This document shows positions 24,665 through 39,620 of a stretch of DNA of 64,000 nt, one piece after another (the stretch's first letter is position 1; each line of letters opens with the position of its first letter). The stretch spans positions 11,903,001 through 11,967,000 of the forward strand of contig NC_092561.1 in NCBI RefSeq assembly GCF_037975245.1, read 5' to 3'. Source of the DNA: Apostichopus japonicus (taxonomy: Eukaryota; Echinodermata; Holothuroidea; Aspidochirotida; Stichopodidae). The notes under the pieces were generated by a model that saw only the letters and a list, made by a program, of their open reading frames with translations, searched no databases and had not been told where the DNA came from. Both the position numbers and the translations under genes were made by a program.

Positions 24665-26000
24665 ATGAATCGAATGTGCGGTATCGTTCAATCGAATGTT
24701 CAGTACCAATCGATCGAATGCGCGGACCCGATAGATCGAATGTGCGGTATCGATCAATCGAATCTGCGGCACCGAAAAATAGAATGTGCGGTACCGATCA
24801 ATCGAATGTTCGGTACCGATGAAACGAATTTGCAGTATCGATCGAATGAACGTTACCGATCAATCGAATGTGCGGAACCGATCAATCGAATGTGCGTTAC
24901 CGATCAATCGAATAATCGGTATCAATCGATCGAATGTGCGGTATCGATCAATCGAATGTTCGGTACCGATGAATCGAATGTGCGGTACCGATCAATCGAT
25001 TGTGCGTTACCGATCGATCGAATGTGCGGTACCGATAAATCGAATGTTCGGTACCGATCGATCGAATGTGCGGTACCGATCAATCGAATGTGCGTTACCG
25101 ATCAATCGATTTTGCGGTACCGATCAATCGAATGTTCGGAACCGAACAATCGATTGTGCGTTTACGATCGATCGAATGTGTGTTACCGATCGATCGAATG
25201 TGCGGTATCGATCAATCGAATGTTCGGTACCGATCGATCGAATGCTCGGTACCGATCGATCAAATGTGCGGTACCGATAAATCGAATGTGCGGTACCGAT
25301 CGTTCGAATGTGCGGTACCAATCAATCGAATGTGCGTTACCGATCAATCGAATGTGCGGTACCGATCAATCGAATGTGCGGAACCGATCGATCGAATGTG
25401 CGGTACCGATCAATCGAATGTGCGGTACCGATCAATCGAATGTTCGATGCCGATCAATCGAATGTGCGTTACCGATCAGTCGAATGTTCGGTACCGATCA
25501 GTCGAGTTTGCGTTACCGATCAATCGAATGTTCATTACCGATTAATCGAATGTTCGGTACCGATCAGTCGAGTTTGCGTTACCGATCAATCGAATGTTCG
25601 GTACCGATCGATCGAATGTGCGGTATCGATAAATCGAATGTTCGGTACCGATGATTCGAATGTGCGGTAACGATGGGATCGAATGTGCGGTACCGATCAA
25701 TCGAATGTTCGGTACCGATCAAAAGAATGTTCGGTACCGATCAATCGAATGTACGGTACCGATCCATCGAATGTGCGGTACCGATCAATCGAATTTGCAG
25801 TACCGATCAATCGAATGTGCGTTACCGATCAATCGAATGGTTGGTACCAATTAAACTAATGTGCGATACCGATCAATCGAATGTTCGGTACTGATCAATC
25901 GAATGTGCGGTATCTAATAATCGAATGTGCGGAACCGATCAATCGAATGTTCGGTACCGATCGATCGAATGTGCGGTATCAATCGAATGTTCGGTACCGA
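24665..26000 (+). repeat. Approx. 5-kb duplication, left copy (partner about 29351-31060)
   Basis: The order of variants, including GAATAATCGGTATC near 24911 and GATGGGATCG near 25675, matches a block to the right. The offset is 4686 bp (213 units) near 24665-25000 and 5060 bp (230 units) near 25124-26000. Just upstream (about 23900-24400) the offset to 28519 onward is 4619 bp. The steps in offset show whole-unit insertions and deletions after duplication. Edges are approximate. Confidence 0.75.
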
Positions 26001-29000
26001 TCGATCGAATGTGCGGTATCGATCAATCGAATGTGCGTTACCGATCAATCGAATGTTCGTTATCGATCAATCGAATATGCGGTACCGATCAATCGAATGT
26101 GCGGTACCGATCAATCGAATGTGCGTTAACGATCAATCGAATGTGCGTTACCGATCAATCGAATGTTCGGTACCGATCAATCGAATGTGCGTTACCGATC
26201 AATCGAATGTTCGTTATCGATCAATCGAATATGCGGTACCGATCAATCGAATGTGCGGTACCGATCAATCGAATGTGCGTTAACGATCAATCGAATGTGC
26301 GTTACCGATCAATCGAATGTTCGGTACCGATCAATCGAATGTGCGTTACCGATCAATCGAATGTTCGTTATCAATCAATCGAATGTGCGTTACCGAGCAA
26401 TCGAATGTTCGGTATCGATCAATCGAATGTTCGGTACCGATCGATCGAATGTGCGGTACCGATCAATCGAATGTGCGGTACCGATAAATCGAATGTTCGG
26501 TACCGATCGTTCGAATGTGCGGTACCGATCAATCGAATGTGCGTTACCGATCAAACGAATGTGCGGTACCGATCAATCGAATGTGCGGTACCGATAAATC
26601 GAATGTTCGGTACCGATCGTTCGAATGTGCGGTACCGATCAATCGAATGTGCGTTACCGATCAATCGAATGTGCGGTACCGATCAATCGAATGTGCGGAA
26701 CCGATCAGTCGAATGTTCGGTACCGATCAGTCGAGTTTGCGTTACCGATCAATCGAATGTTCGGTACAGATCGATCGAATGTGCGGTATCGATCAATCGA
26801 ATGTTCGGTACCGATGATTCGAATGTGCGGTACCGATGGGATCGAATGTGCGGTTCCGATCAATCGAATGTTCGGTACCGATCAATCGAATGTTCGGTAC
26901 CGATCAATCGAATGTGCGGTACCGATCCATCGAATGTGCGTTACCGATCAATCGATTTTGCAGTACCGATCAATCGAATGTGCGTTACCGATCAATCGAA
27001 TGTGCGTTACCGATCGATCGAATGTGCGGTACCGATAAATCGAATGTTCGGTACCGATGAAAGGAATTTGCAGTATTGATCGAATGTACGTTACCGATCA
27101 ATCGAATGTGCGGAACCGATCAATCGAATGTGCGGAACCGATCAATCGAATGTGCGGTACCGATCTATCGAAAGTGCGGTATCGATCAATCGAATGTTCG
27201 GTATCGATCGATCGAATGTGCGGTATCGATCAATCGAATGTTCGGTACCGATGAATCGAATGTGCGGTACCGATCAATCGATTGTGCGTTACCGAGCAAT
27301 CGAATGTGCGTTACCGATCCATCGAATGTGCGGTACTGATCAATCCAATTTGCAGTACTGATCAATCGAATGTGCGTTACCGATCAGTCGAATGTGCGGT
27401 ACCGATAAATCGAATGTTTGGTACCGATCGATCGAATGTGCCTAACCGATCAATCGAATGTGCGTTACCGATCAATCGAATGTGCGGTACCGATCAATCG
27501 AATGTTCGGTATCGATCAATCGAACGTGCGGTACCGATGAATCGATTGTGCGGTACCGATCAATCGAATGTACGGAACCGATCAATCGATTGTGCGTTAC
27601 CGATCAATCGAATTTTCGGCACCGATCGATCGAACATGCGGTATCGATGAATCGAATGTTCGGTACCGATCAATCGAATGTTCGATATCGATGAATCGAA
27701 TGTTCGATACCGATGAATCGAATGTGCGGTACCGTTCAATCGAATGTTCGGTACCAATCGATCGAATGCGCGGACCCGATAGATCGAATGTGCGGTATCG
27801 ATCAATCGAATGTGCGGCACCGAAAAATAGAATGTGCGGTACCGATCAATCGAATGTTCGGTACCGATGAATTTGCAGTATCAATCGAATGTACGGTACC
27901 GATCAATCGAATGTGCGGTACCGATCAATCGAATGTGCGGAACCGATCAATCGAATGTGCGGTATCGATCAATCGAATGTTCGGTACCGATCGATTGTTC
28001 GGTACCGATAAATCGAATGTTCCGTACCGATCGATCGAATGTGCGGTACCGATCAATCGAATGTGCGTTACCGAACAATCGAATGTTCGGCACCGATCGA
28101 TCGAATATGCGGTATCGATAAATCGAATGTTCGGTACCGATCAATCGAATGTTCGGTACCGATCGAATGTTCGGTTCCGATCGATCGAATGTGCGGTAAC
28201 GCTTAATCGAATGTGCGGTACCGATCAATCGAATGTTCGGTACCGATCGATCGAATGTGCTGTAACGCTTAATCGAATGTTCGGTACCGATCAATCGAAT
28301 GTGCGGTATCGTTCAATCGAATGTTCGGTACCAATCGATCGAATGCGCGGACCCGATAGATCGAATGTGCGGTATCGATCAATCGAATGTTCGGTACCGA
28401 TCGATCGAATGTGCTGTAACGCTTAATCGAATGTGCGGTACCGATCAATCGAATGTTCGGTACCGATCGATCGAATGTGCTGTAACGCTTAATCGAATGT
28501 ACGGTACCGATCAATCGAATGTGCGGTATCGTTCAATCGAATGTTCGGTACCAATCGATCGAATGCGCGGACCCGATAGATCGAATGTGCGGTATCGATC
28601 AATCGAATGTTCGGCACCGAAAAATAGAATGTGCGGTACCGATCAATCGAATGTTCGGTACCGATGAATTTGCAGTATCAATCGAATGTACGGTACCGAT
28701 CAATCGAATGTGCGGTACCGATCAATCGAATGTGCGGAACCGATCAATCGAATGTGCGTTACCGAACAATCGAATGTTCGGCACCGATCGATCGAATATG
28801 CGGTATCGATAAATCGAATGTTCGGTACCGATCAATCGAATGTTCGGTACCGATCGATCGAATGTGCGGTATCGATCAATCGAATGTAAGGTACCGATCG
28901 AATGTTCGGTACCGATAAATCGAATGTTCGGTACCGATCGATCGAATGTGCGGTACCGATCAATCGAATGTGCGGCACCGATCAAAATAATGTGCGGTAC

Positions 29001-29350
29001 CGATCAATCGAATGTTCGGTACCGATCGAATGTTCGGTACCGATAAATCGAATGTTCGGTACCGATCGATCGAATGTGCGGTACCGATCAATCGAATGTG
29101 CGTTACCGATCAATCGAATGTGCGGTACCGATCAATCGAATGTTCGGTACCGATCGATCGAATGTGCTGTAACGCTTAATCGAATGTGCGGTACCGATCA
29201 ATCGAATGTACGGTACCGATCAATCGAATGTGCGTTACCGATCAATCGAATGTGCGGAACCGATCAATCGAATGTGCGTTACCGATCAATCGAATGTTCG
29301 GTACCGATCGATCGAATGTTCGGAATCGATGAATCGAATGTTCGATACCG

Positions 29351-31060
29351 ATGAATCGAATGTGCGGTATCGTTCAATCGAATGTTCAGTACCAATCGAT
29401 CGAATGCGCCGACCCGATAGATCGAATGTGCGGTATCGATCAATCGAATCTGCGGCACCGAAAAAAAGAATGTGCGGTACCGATCAATCGAATGTTCGGT
29501 ACCGATGAAACGAATTTGCAGTATCGATCGAATGAACGTTACCGATCAATCGAATGTGCGGAACCGATCAATCGAATGTGCGTTACCGATCAATCGAATA
29601 ATCGGTATCAATCGATCGAATGTGCGGTATCGATCAATCGAATGTTCGGTACCGATGAATCGAATGTGCGGTACCGATCAATCGATTGTGCGTTACCGAT
29701 CGATCGAATGTGCGGTACCGATAAATCGAATGTTCGGTACCGATCGATCGAACATGCGGTACCGATCAATCGAATGTGCGTTACCGATCAATCGATTTTG
29801 CGGTACCGATCAATCGAATGTTCGGAACCGAACAATCGATTGTGCGTTAACGATCGATCGAATGTGTGTTACCGATCAATCGAATGTGCGGTATCGATCA
29901 ATCGAATGTTCGGTACCGATCGATCGAATGCTCGGTACCGATCGATCAAATGTGCGGTACCGATAAATCGAATGTGCGGTACCGATCGTTCGAATGTGCG
30001 GTACCAATCAATCGAATGTGCGTTACCGATCAATCGAATGTGCGGTACCGATCAATCGATTGTGCGTTACCGATCGATCGAATGTGCGGTACCGATAAAT
30101 CGAATGTTCGGTACCGATCGATCGAATGTGCGGTATCGATCAATCGAATGTGCGTTACCGATTAATCGATTTTGCGGTACCGATCAATCGAATGTTCGGA
30201 ACCGAACAATCGATTGTGCGTTAACGATCGATCGAATGTGTGTTACCGATCGATCGAATGTGCGGTATCGATCAATCGAATGTTCGGTACCGATCGATCG
30301 AATGCTCGGTACCGATCGATCAAATGTGCGGTACCGATAAATCGAATGTGCGGTACCGATCGTTCGAATGTGCGGTACCAATCAATCGAATGTGCGTTAC
30401 CGATCAATCGAATGTGCGGTACCGATCAATCGAATGTGCGGAACCGATCGATCGAATGTGCGGTACCGATCAATCGAATGTGCGGTACCGATCAATCGAA
30501 TGTTCGATGCCGATCAATCGAATGTGCGTTACCGATCAGTCGAATGTTCGGTACCGATCAGTCGAGTTTGCGTTACCGATCAATCGAATGTTCGGTACCG
30601 ATTAATCGAATGTTCGGTACCGATCAGTCGAGTTTGCGTTACCGATCAATCGAATGTTCGGTACCGATAGATCGAATGTGCGGTATCGATAAATCGAATG
30701 TTCGGTACCGATGATTCGAATGTGCGGTACCGATGGGATCGAATGTGCGGTACCGATCAATCGAATGTTCGGTACCGATCAAAAGAATGTTCGGTACCGA
30801 TCAATCGAATGTACGGTACCGATCCATCGAATGTACGGTACCGATCAATCGAATTTGCAGTACCGATCAATCGAATGTGCGTTACCGATCAATCGAATGT
30901 TCGGTACCAATTAAACTAATGTGCGATACCGATCAATCGAATGTTCGGTACTGATCAATCGAATGTGCGGTATCAAATAATCGAATGTGCGGAACCGATC
31001 AATCGAATGTTCGGTACCGATCGATCGAATGTGCGGTATCAATCGAATGTTCGGTACCGA
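29351..31060 (+). repeat. Approx. 5-kb duplication, right copy with an extra internal 374-bp tandem duplication
   Basis: Matches about 24665-26000. Unlike the left copy it contains a further tandem duplication of 374 bp (17 units): the GATTGTGCGTTACCGATCG context at about 29681 recurs at about 30055. This accounts exactly for the change in offset between the two large copies (5060 minus 4686). Confidence 0.78.
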
Positions 31061-34000
31061 TCGATCGAATGTGCGGTATCGATCAATCGAATGTGCGTTA
31101 CCGATCAATCGAATGTTCGTTATCGATCAATCGAATGTGCGGTACCGATCTATCGAATGTGCGGTACCGATCAATCGAATGTTCGGTACCGATCAATCGA
31201 ATGTGCGTTACCGATCAATCGAATGTTCGTTATCAATCAATCGAATGTGCGTTACCGAGCAATCGAATGTTCGGTATCGATGAATCGAATGTGCGGTACC
31301 GATCAGTCGAATGTTCGGTACCGATCAGTCGAGTTTGCGTTACCGATCAATCGAATGTTCGGTACCGATCGATCGAATGTGCGGTATCGATCAATCGAAT
31401 GTTCGGTACCGATGATTCGAATGTGCGGTACCGATGGGATCGAATGTGCGGTACCGATCAATCGAATGTTCGGTACCGATCAATCGAATGTTCGGTACCG
31501 ATCAATCGAATGTGCGGTACCGATAAATCGAATGTGCGTTACCGATCAATCGAATTTGCAGTACCGATCAATCGAATGTGCGTTACCGATCAATCGAATG
31601 TGCGTTACCGATCGATCGAATGTGCGGTACCGATAAATCGAATGTTCGGTACCGATGAAACGAATTTGCAGTATCGATCGAATGTACGTTACCGATCAAT
31701 CGAATGTGCGGAACCGATCAATCGAATGTGCGGAACCGATCAATCGAATGTGCGGTACCGATCTATCGAATGTGCGGTATCGATCAATCGAATGTTCGGT
31801 ACCTATCGAATGTTCGGTACCGATCGATCGAATGTGCGGTACCGATCAATCGATTGTGCGTTACCGAGCAATCGAATGTTCGGTATCGATCAATCGAATG
31901 TTCGGTACCGATCAATCGAATGTGCGGTACCGATCAGTCGAATGTTCGGTAGCAATTAAACTAATGTGCGGTACCGATCGATCGAATGTTCGGTACTGTT
32001 CAATCGAATGTTCGGTACCGATGAAACGAATTTGCAGTATCGATCGAATGTACGTTACCGATCAATCGAATGTGCGGAACCGATAAATCGAATGTGCGTT
32101 ACCGATCAATCGAATGTGCGGTACCGATCGATCGAATGTGCGGTATTGATCAGTCGAATGTGCGGCACCGATCAATCGAATGTGCGGAACCGATCAATCG
32201 AATGTGCGGTACCGATCTATCGAAAGTGCGGTATCGATCAATCGAATGTTCGGTATCGATCGATCGAATGTGCGGTATCGATGAATCGAATGTTCGGTAC
32301 CGATGAATCGAATGTGCGGTACCGATCAATCGATTGTGCGTTACCGAGCAATCGAATGTGCGTTACCGATCCATCGAATGTGCGGTACCGATCAATCCAA
32401 TTTGCAGTACTGATCAATCGAATGTGCGTTACCGATCAGTCGAATGTGCGGTACCGATAAATCGAATGTTCGGTACCGATCGATCGAATGTGCGGTACCG
32501 ATCAATCGAATGTGCGGTACCGATCAATCGAATGTGCGGTACCGATCAATCGAATGTGCGGTACCGATCAATCGAATGTGCGGAACCGATCGATCGAATT
32601 TGCGTTACCGATCAATCCAATGTTCGGTACCGATCGATCGAATGTTCGGTATCGATCAATCGAACGTGCGGTACCGATGAATCGATTGTGCGGTACCGAT
32701 CAATCGAATGTGCGGAACCGATCAATCGATTGTGCGTTACCGATCAATCGAATTTTCGGCACCGATCGATCGAACATGCGGTATCGATGAATCGAATGTT
32801 CGGTACCGATCAATCTAATGTTCGATATCGATGAATCGAATGTTCGATACCGATGAATCGAATGTGCGGTACCGTTCAATCGAATGTTCGGTACCAATCG
32901 ATCGAATGCGCGGACCCGATAGATCGAATGTGCGGTATCGATCAATCGAATGTGCGGCACCGAAAAATAGAATGTGCGGTACCGATCAATCGAATGTTCG
33001 GTACCGATGAATTTGCAGTATCAATCGAATGTACGGTACCGATCAATCGAATGTGCGGTACCGATCAATCGAATGTGCGGAACCGATCAATCGAATGTGC
33101 GGTATCGATCAATCGAATGTTCGGTACCGATCGAATGTTCGGTACCGATCGAATGTTCGGTACCGATCAATCAAATGTTCCGTACCGATCGATCGAATGT
33201 GCGGTACCGATCAATCGAATGTTCGGTACCGATGGAATGTTCGGTACCGATCGATCGAATGTGCGGTAACGCTTAATCGAATGTGCGGTACCGATCAATC
33301 GAATGTTCGGTACCGATCGATCGAATGTGCTGTAACGCTTAATCGAATGTGCGGTACCGATCAATCGAATGTGCGGTATCGTTCAATCGAATGTTCGGTA
33401 CCAATCGATCGAATGCGCGGACCCGATAGATCGAATGTGCGGTATCGATCAATCGAATGTGCGGCACCGAAAAATAGAATGTGCGGTACCGATCAATCGA
33501 ATGTTCGGTACCGATGAATTTGCAGTATCAATCGAATGTACGTTACCGATCAATCGAATGTGCGGTACCGATCAATCGAATGTGCGGAACCGATCAATCA
33601 AACGTGCGTTACCGAACAATCGAATGTTCGGCACCGATCGATCGAATATGCGGTATCGATAAATCGAATGTTCGGTACCGATCAATAGAATGTTCGGTAC
33701 CGATCGATCGAATGTGCGGTATCGATCAATCGAATGTTCGGTACCTATCGAATGTTCGGTACCGATAAATCGAATGTGCGGTACCGATCAATCGAATGTG
33801 CGTTACCGATCAATCGAATGTTCGGTATCGATCAATCGAATGTTCGGTACCGATCAATCGAATGTGCGTTACCGATCAGTCGAATGTTCGGTAGCAATTA
33901 AACTAATGTGCGGTACCGATCAATCGAATGTTCGGTACTGTTCAATCGAATGTTCGGTACCGATGAAACGAATTTGCAGTATCGATCGAATGTACGTTAC

Positions 34001-37000
34001 CGATCAATCGAATGTGCGGAACCGATAAATCGAATGTGCGTTACCGATCAATCGAATGTGCGGTACCGATCGATCGAATGTGCGGTATTGATCAATCGAA
34101 TGTGCGGCACCGATCAAAATAATGTGCGGTACCGATCAATCGAATGTTCGGTACCGATCAATCGAATGTGCTGTAACACTTAATCGAATGTGCGTTACAG
34201 ATCAATCGAATGTACGGTACCGATCAATCGAATGTACGGTACCGATCAATCGAATGTGCGGAACCGATCAATCGAATGTGCGGTACCGATTAATCGAATT
34301 TTCGGCACCGATCGATCGAATATGCGGTATCGATAAATCGAATGTTCGGTACCGATCAATCGAATGTTCGGTACCGATCGATCGAATGTGCGGGATCGAT
34401 CAATCGAATGTTCGGTACCGATCGGATCTTCGGTACCGATAAATCGAATGTTCGGTACCGATCGATCGAATGTGCGGTACCGATCAATCGAATGTGTGTT
34501 ACCGATCAATCGAATGTGCGGTACCGATCAATCGAATGTTCGGTACCGATCGATCGAATGTGCTGTAACGCTTAATCGAATGTGCGGTACCGATCAATCG
34601 AATGTGCGGTACCGATCAATCGAATGTGCGGAACCGATCAATCGATTGTGCGTTACCGATCAATCGAATTTTCGGCACCGATGAAACGAATTTGCAGTAC
34701 CGATCAATCGAATGTGCGTTACCGATCAGTCGAATGTTCGGTACCAATTAAACTAATGTGCGATACCGATCAATAGAAATGTTCGGTACTGATCAATCGA
34801 ATGTGCGGTATCTAATAATCGAATGTGCGGTACCGATCGATCGAATGTGCGGTATTGATCAATCGAATGTGCGGCACCGATCAAAATAATGTGCGGTACC
34901 GATCAATCGAATGTTCGGTACCGATCGATCGAATGTGCTGTAACGCTTAATCGAATGTGCGGTACCGATCAATCGAATGTACGGTACCGATCAATCGAAT
35001 GTGCGGTACCGATCAATCGAATGTGCGGAACCGATCAATCGAATGTGCGTTACCGATCAATCGAATGTTTGGCACCGATCGATCGAATATGCGGTATCGT
35101 AAATCGAATGTTCGGTACCGATCAATCGAATGTTCGGTACCGATGAAACGAATTTGCAGTATCGATCGAATGTACGTTACCGATCAATCAAATGTGCGGA
35201 ACCGATCAATCGAATGTGCGTAACCGATCAATCGAATGTGCGGTACCGATCTATCGAAAGTGCGGTATCGATCAATCAAATGTTCGGTATCGATCGATCG
35301 AATGTGCGGTATCGATCAATCGAATGTTCGGTACCGATGAATCGAATGTGCGGTACCGATCAATCGATTGTGCGTTACCGATGAATCGAATTTGCGTTAC
35401 CGATCGATCGAATGTGCGGTACCGATAAATCGAATGTTCGGTACGGATCAATCGAATGTGCGGTACCGATCAATCGATTGTGCGTTAACGATCGATCGAA
35501 TGTGCGTTACCGATCAATCGAATGTGCGGTATCGATCAATCGAATGTTCGGTACCGATCGATCGAACGCTCGGTACCGATCGATCGAATGTACGGTACCG
35601 ATAAATCGAATGTTCGGTACCGATCGATCGAATGTGCGGTACCGATCAATCGAATGTGCGTTACCGATCAATCGAATGTGCGGTACCGATCGATCGAATG
35701 TGCGGAACCGATCGATCGAATTTGCGTTACCGATCAATCAAATGTTCGGTACCGATCGATCGAATGTTCGGTATCGATCAATCGAACGTGCGGTACCGAT
35801 GAATCGATTGTGCGGTACCGATCAATCGAATGTGCGGTACCGATCAATCGAATGTGCGGTACCGATCAATCGAATGTGCGGAACCGATCAATCGATTGTG
35901 CGTTACCGATCAATCGAAATTTCGGCACTGATCGATCAAACATGCGGTATCGATGAATCGAATGTTCGGTACCGATCAATCGAATGTTCGGTATCGATGA
36001 ATCGAATGTTCGATACCGATGAATCGAATGTGCGGTATCGTTCAACCGAATGTTCGGTACCAATCGATCGAATGCGCGGACCCGATAGATCGAATGTGCG
36101 GTATCGATCAATCGAATGTGCGGCACCGAAAAATAGAATGTGCGGTACCGATCAATCGAATGTTCGGTACCGATGAATTTGCAGTATCAATCGAATGTAC
36201 GGTACCGATCAATCGAATGTGCGGTACCGATCAATCGAATGTGCGGAACCGATCAATCGAATGTGCGTTACCGAACAATCGAATATTCGGCACAGATCGA
36301 TCGAATGTGCGGTACCGATCAATCGAATGTTCGGTACCGATGAATTTGCAGTATCAATCGAATGTACGGTATCGATAAATCGAATGTTCGGTACTGATCA
36401 ATCGAATGTTCGGTACCGATCGATCGAATGTGCGGTATCGATCAATCGAATGTTCGGTACCGATCGAATGTTCGGTACCGATAAATCGAATGTTCGGTAC
36501 CGATCGATTGAATGTGCGGTACCGATCGATCGAATGTGCGGCACCGATCAAAATAATGTGCGGTACCGATCAATCGAATGTTCGGTACCGATCGATCGAA
36601 TATGCTGTAACGCTTAATCGAATGTGCGGTACCGATCAATCGAATGTGTGGTACCGATCAATCGAATGTGCGGTACCGATCAATCGAATGTGCGGAACCG
36701 ATCAATCGATTGTGCGTTACCGATCAATCGAATTTTTGACACCGATGAAACGAATTTGCAGTACCGATCAATCGAATGTGCGTTACCGATCAGTCGAATG
36801 TTCGGTACCATTTAAACTAATGTGCGATACCGATCAATCGAATGTTCGGTACTGATCAATCGAATGTGCGGTATCTAATAAACGAATGTGCGGTACCGAT
36901 CGATCGAATGTGCGGTATTGATCAATCGAATGTGCGGCACCGATCAAAATAATGTGCGGTACCGATCAATCGAATGTTCGGTACCGATCGATCGAATGTG

Positions 37001-38819
37001 CTGTAACGCTTAATCGAATGTGCGGTACCGATCAATCGAATGTGCGGTATCGTTCAATCGAATGTTCGGTACCAATCGATCGAATGCGCGGACCCGATAG
37101 ATCGAATGTGCGGTATCGATCAATCGAATGTGCGGCACCGAAAAATAGAATGTGCGGTACCGATCAATCGAATGTTCGCTACCGATGAATTTGCAGTATC
37201 AATCGAATGTACGGTACCGATCAATCGAATGTGCGGTACCGATCAATCGAATGTGCGGAACCGATCAATCGAATGTGCGTTACCGAACAATCGAATGTTC
37301 GGCACCGATCGATCGAATATGCGGTATCGATAAATCGAATGTTCGGTACCGATCAATCGAATGTTCGGTACCGATCGATCGAATGTGCGGTATCGATCAA
37401 TCGAATGTAAGGTACCGATCGAATGTTCGGTACCGATAAATCGAATGTTCGGTACCGATCGATCGAATGTGCTGTAACGCTTAATCGAATGTGCGGTACC
37501 GATCAATCGAATGTGCGGTACCGATCAATCGAATGTGCGGTACCGATCAATCGAATGTGCGGAACCGATCAATCGATTGTGCGTTACCGATGAATCGAAT
37601 TTTCGGCACCGACGAAACGAATTTGCAGTACCGATCAATCGAATGTGCGTTACCCATCAGTCGAATGTTCGGTACCAATTAAACTAATGTGCGATACCGA
37701 TCAATCGAATGTACGGTACCGATCAATCGAATGTGCGGAACCGATCAATCGAATGTGCGTTACCGATCAATCGAATGTTCGGCGCCGATCGATCGAATAT
37801 GCGGTATCGATCAATCGAATGTGCGGCACCGAAAAATAGAATGTGCGGTATCTAATAATCGAATGTGCGGTACCGATCGATCGAATGTGCGGTATTGATC
37901 AATCGAATGTGCGGCACCGATCAAAATAATGTGCGGAACCGATCAATCGAATGTTCGGTACCGATCAATAGAATGTGCTGTAACGCTTAATCGAATGTGC
38001 GGTACCGATCAATCGAATGTTCGGTACCGATCGATCGAATGTGCTGTAACGCTTAATCGAATGTGCGGTACCGATCAATCGAATGTGCGGTATCGTTCAA
38101 TCGAATGTTCGGTACCAATCGATCGAATGCGCGGACCCGATAGATCGAATGTGCGGTATCGATCAATCGAATGTGCGGCACCGAAAAATAGAATGTGCGG
38201 TACCGATCAATCGAATGTTCGGTACCGATGAATTTGCAGTATCAATCGAATGTACGGTACCGATCAATCGAATGTGCGGTACCGATCAATCGAATGTGCG
38301 GAACCGATCAATCGAATGTGCGTTACCGAACAATCGAATGTTCGGCACCGATCGATCGAATATGCGGTATCGATAAATCGAATGTTCGGTACCGATCAAT
38401 CGAATGTTCGGTACCGATCGATCGAATGTGCGGTATCGATCAATCGAATGTAAGGTACCGATCGAATGTTCGGTACCGATAAATCGAATGTTCGGTACCG
38501 ATCGATCGAATGTGCGGTACCGATCAATCGAATGTGCGGCACCGATCAAAATAATGTGCGGTACCGATCAATCGAATGTTCGGTACCGATCGATCGAATG
38601 TGCTGTAACGCTTAATCGAATGTGCGGTACCGATCAATCGAATGTGCGGTACCGATCAATCGAATGTGCGGTACCGATCAATCGAATGTGCGGAACCGAT
38701 CAATCGATTGTGCGTTACCGATCAATCGAATTTTCGGCACCGATGAAACGAATTTGCAGTACCGATCAATCGAATGTGCGTTACCGATCAGTCGAATGTT
38801 CGGTACCAATTAAACTAAT

Positions 38820-39620
38820 GTGCGATACCGATCAATCGAATGTACGGTACCGATCAATCGAATGTGCGGAACCGATCAATCGAATGTGCGTTACCGATCA
38901 ATCGAATGTTCGGCACCGATCGATCGACTATGCGGTATCGATAAATCGAATGTTCGGTACCGATCAATCGAATGTTCGGTACCGATCGAATGTTCGGTAC
39001 CGATAAATCGAATGTGCGTTACCGATCGATCGAATGTGCGGTACCGATAAATCGAATGTTCGGTACCGATGAAAGGAATTTGCAGTATCGATCGAATGTA
39101 CGTTACCGATCAATCGAATGTGCGGAACCGATCAATCGAATGTGCGGAACCGATCAATCGAATGTGCGGTACCGATCTATCGAAAGTGCGGTATCGATCA
39201 ATGGAATGTTCGGTATCGATCGATCGAATGTGCGGTATCGATCAATCGAATGTTCGGTACCGATGAATCGAATGTGCGGTACCGATCAATCGATTGTGCG
39301 TTACCGAGCAATGGAATGTGCGTTACCAATCCATCGAATGTGCGGGACCGATCAATCCAATTTGCAGTACCGATCAATCGAATGTGCGTTACCGATCAGT
39401 CGAATGTGCGGTACCGATAAATCGAATGTTCGGTACCGATCAATCGAATGTGCGGTACCGATCAATCGAATGTGCGTTACCGATCAATCGAATGTGCGGA
39501 ACCGATCAATCGAATGTGCGGCACCGAAAAATAGAATGTGCGGTATCTAATAATCGAATGTGCGGTACCATTCGATCGAATGTGCGGTATTGATCAATCG
39601 AATGTGCGGCACCGATCAAA
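38820..39620 (+). repeat. Recurring satellite module (copies near 40268, 41875 and 45238)
   Basis: A module of about 0.7-0.8 kb starts at the GTGCG(A)(T/C)ACC unit after CAATTAAACTAAT. It contains an 18-bp unit, a GATGAAAGGAATTTGCAG or related unit and AATCCAATTTGCAG. It recurs at offsets of 1448 bp (66 units minus 4 bases), 3055 bp and about 6418 bp. The one near 40268 differs at several positions, for example GATAAAACG in place of GATGAAAGG. Confidence 0.72.

Noticed and set aside
25925-27079. Long open frame (384 codons) of a 22-residue repeat, and hundreds of similar ones on both strands
   Set aside because: A 22-bp unit with no stops in its consensus gives such frames automatically: three units make 66 bp, or 22 codons. 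Frames overlap on both strands, start and stop wherever a unit mutates, and show no conserved ends, splice sites or non-repeat domains.
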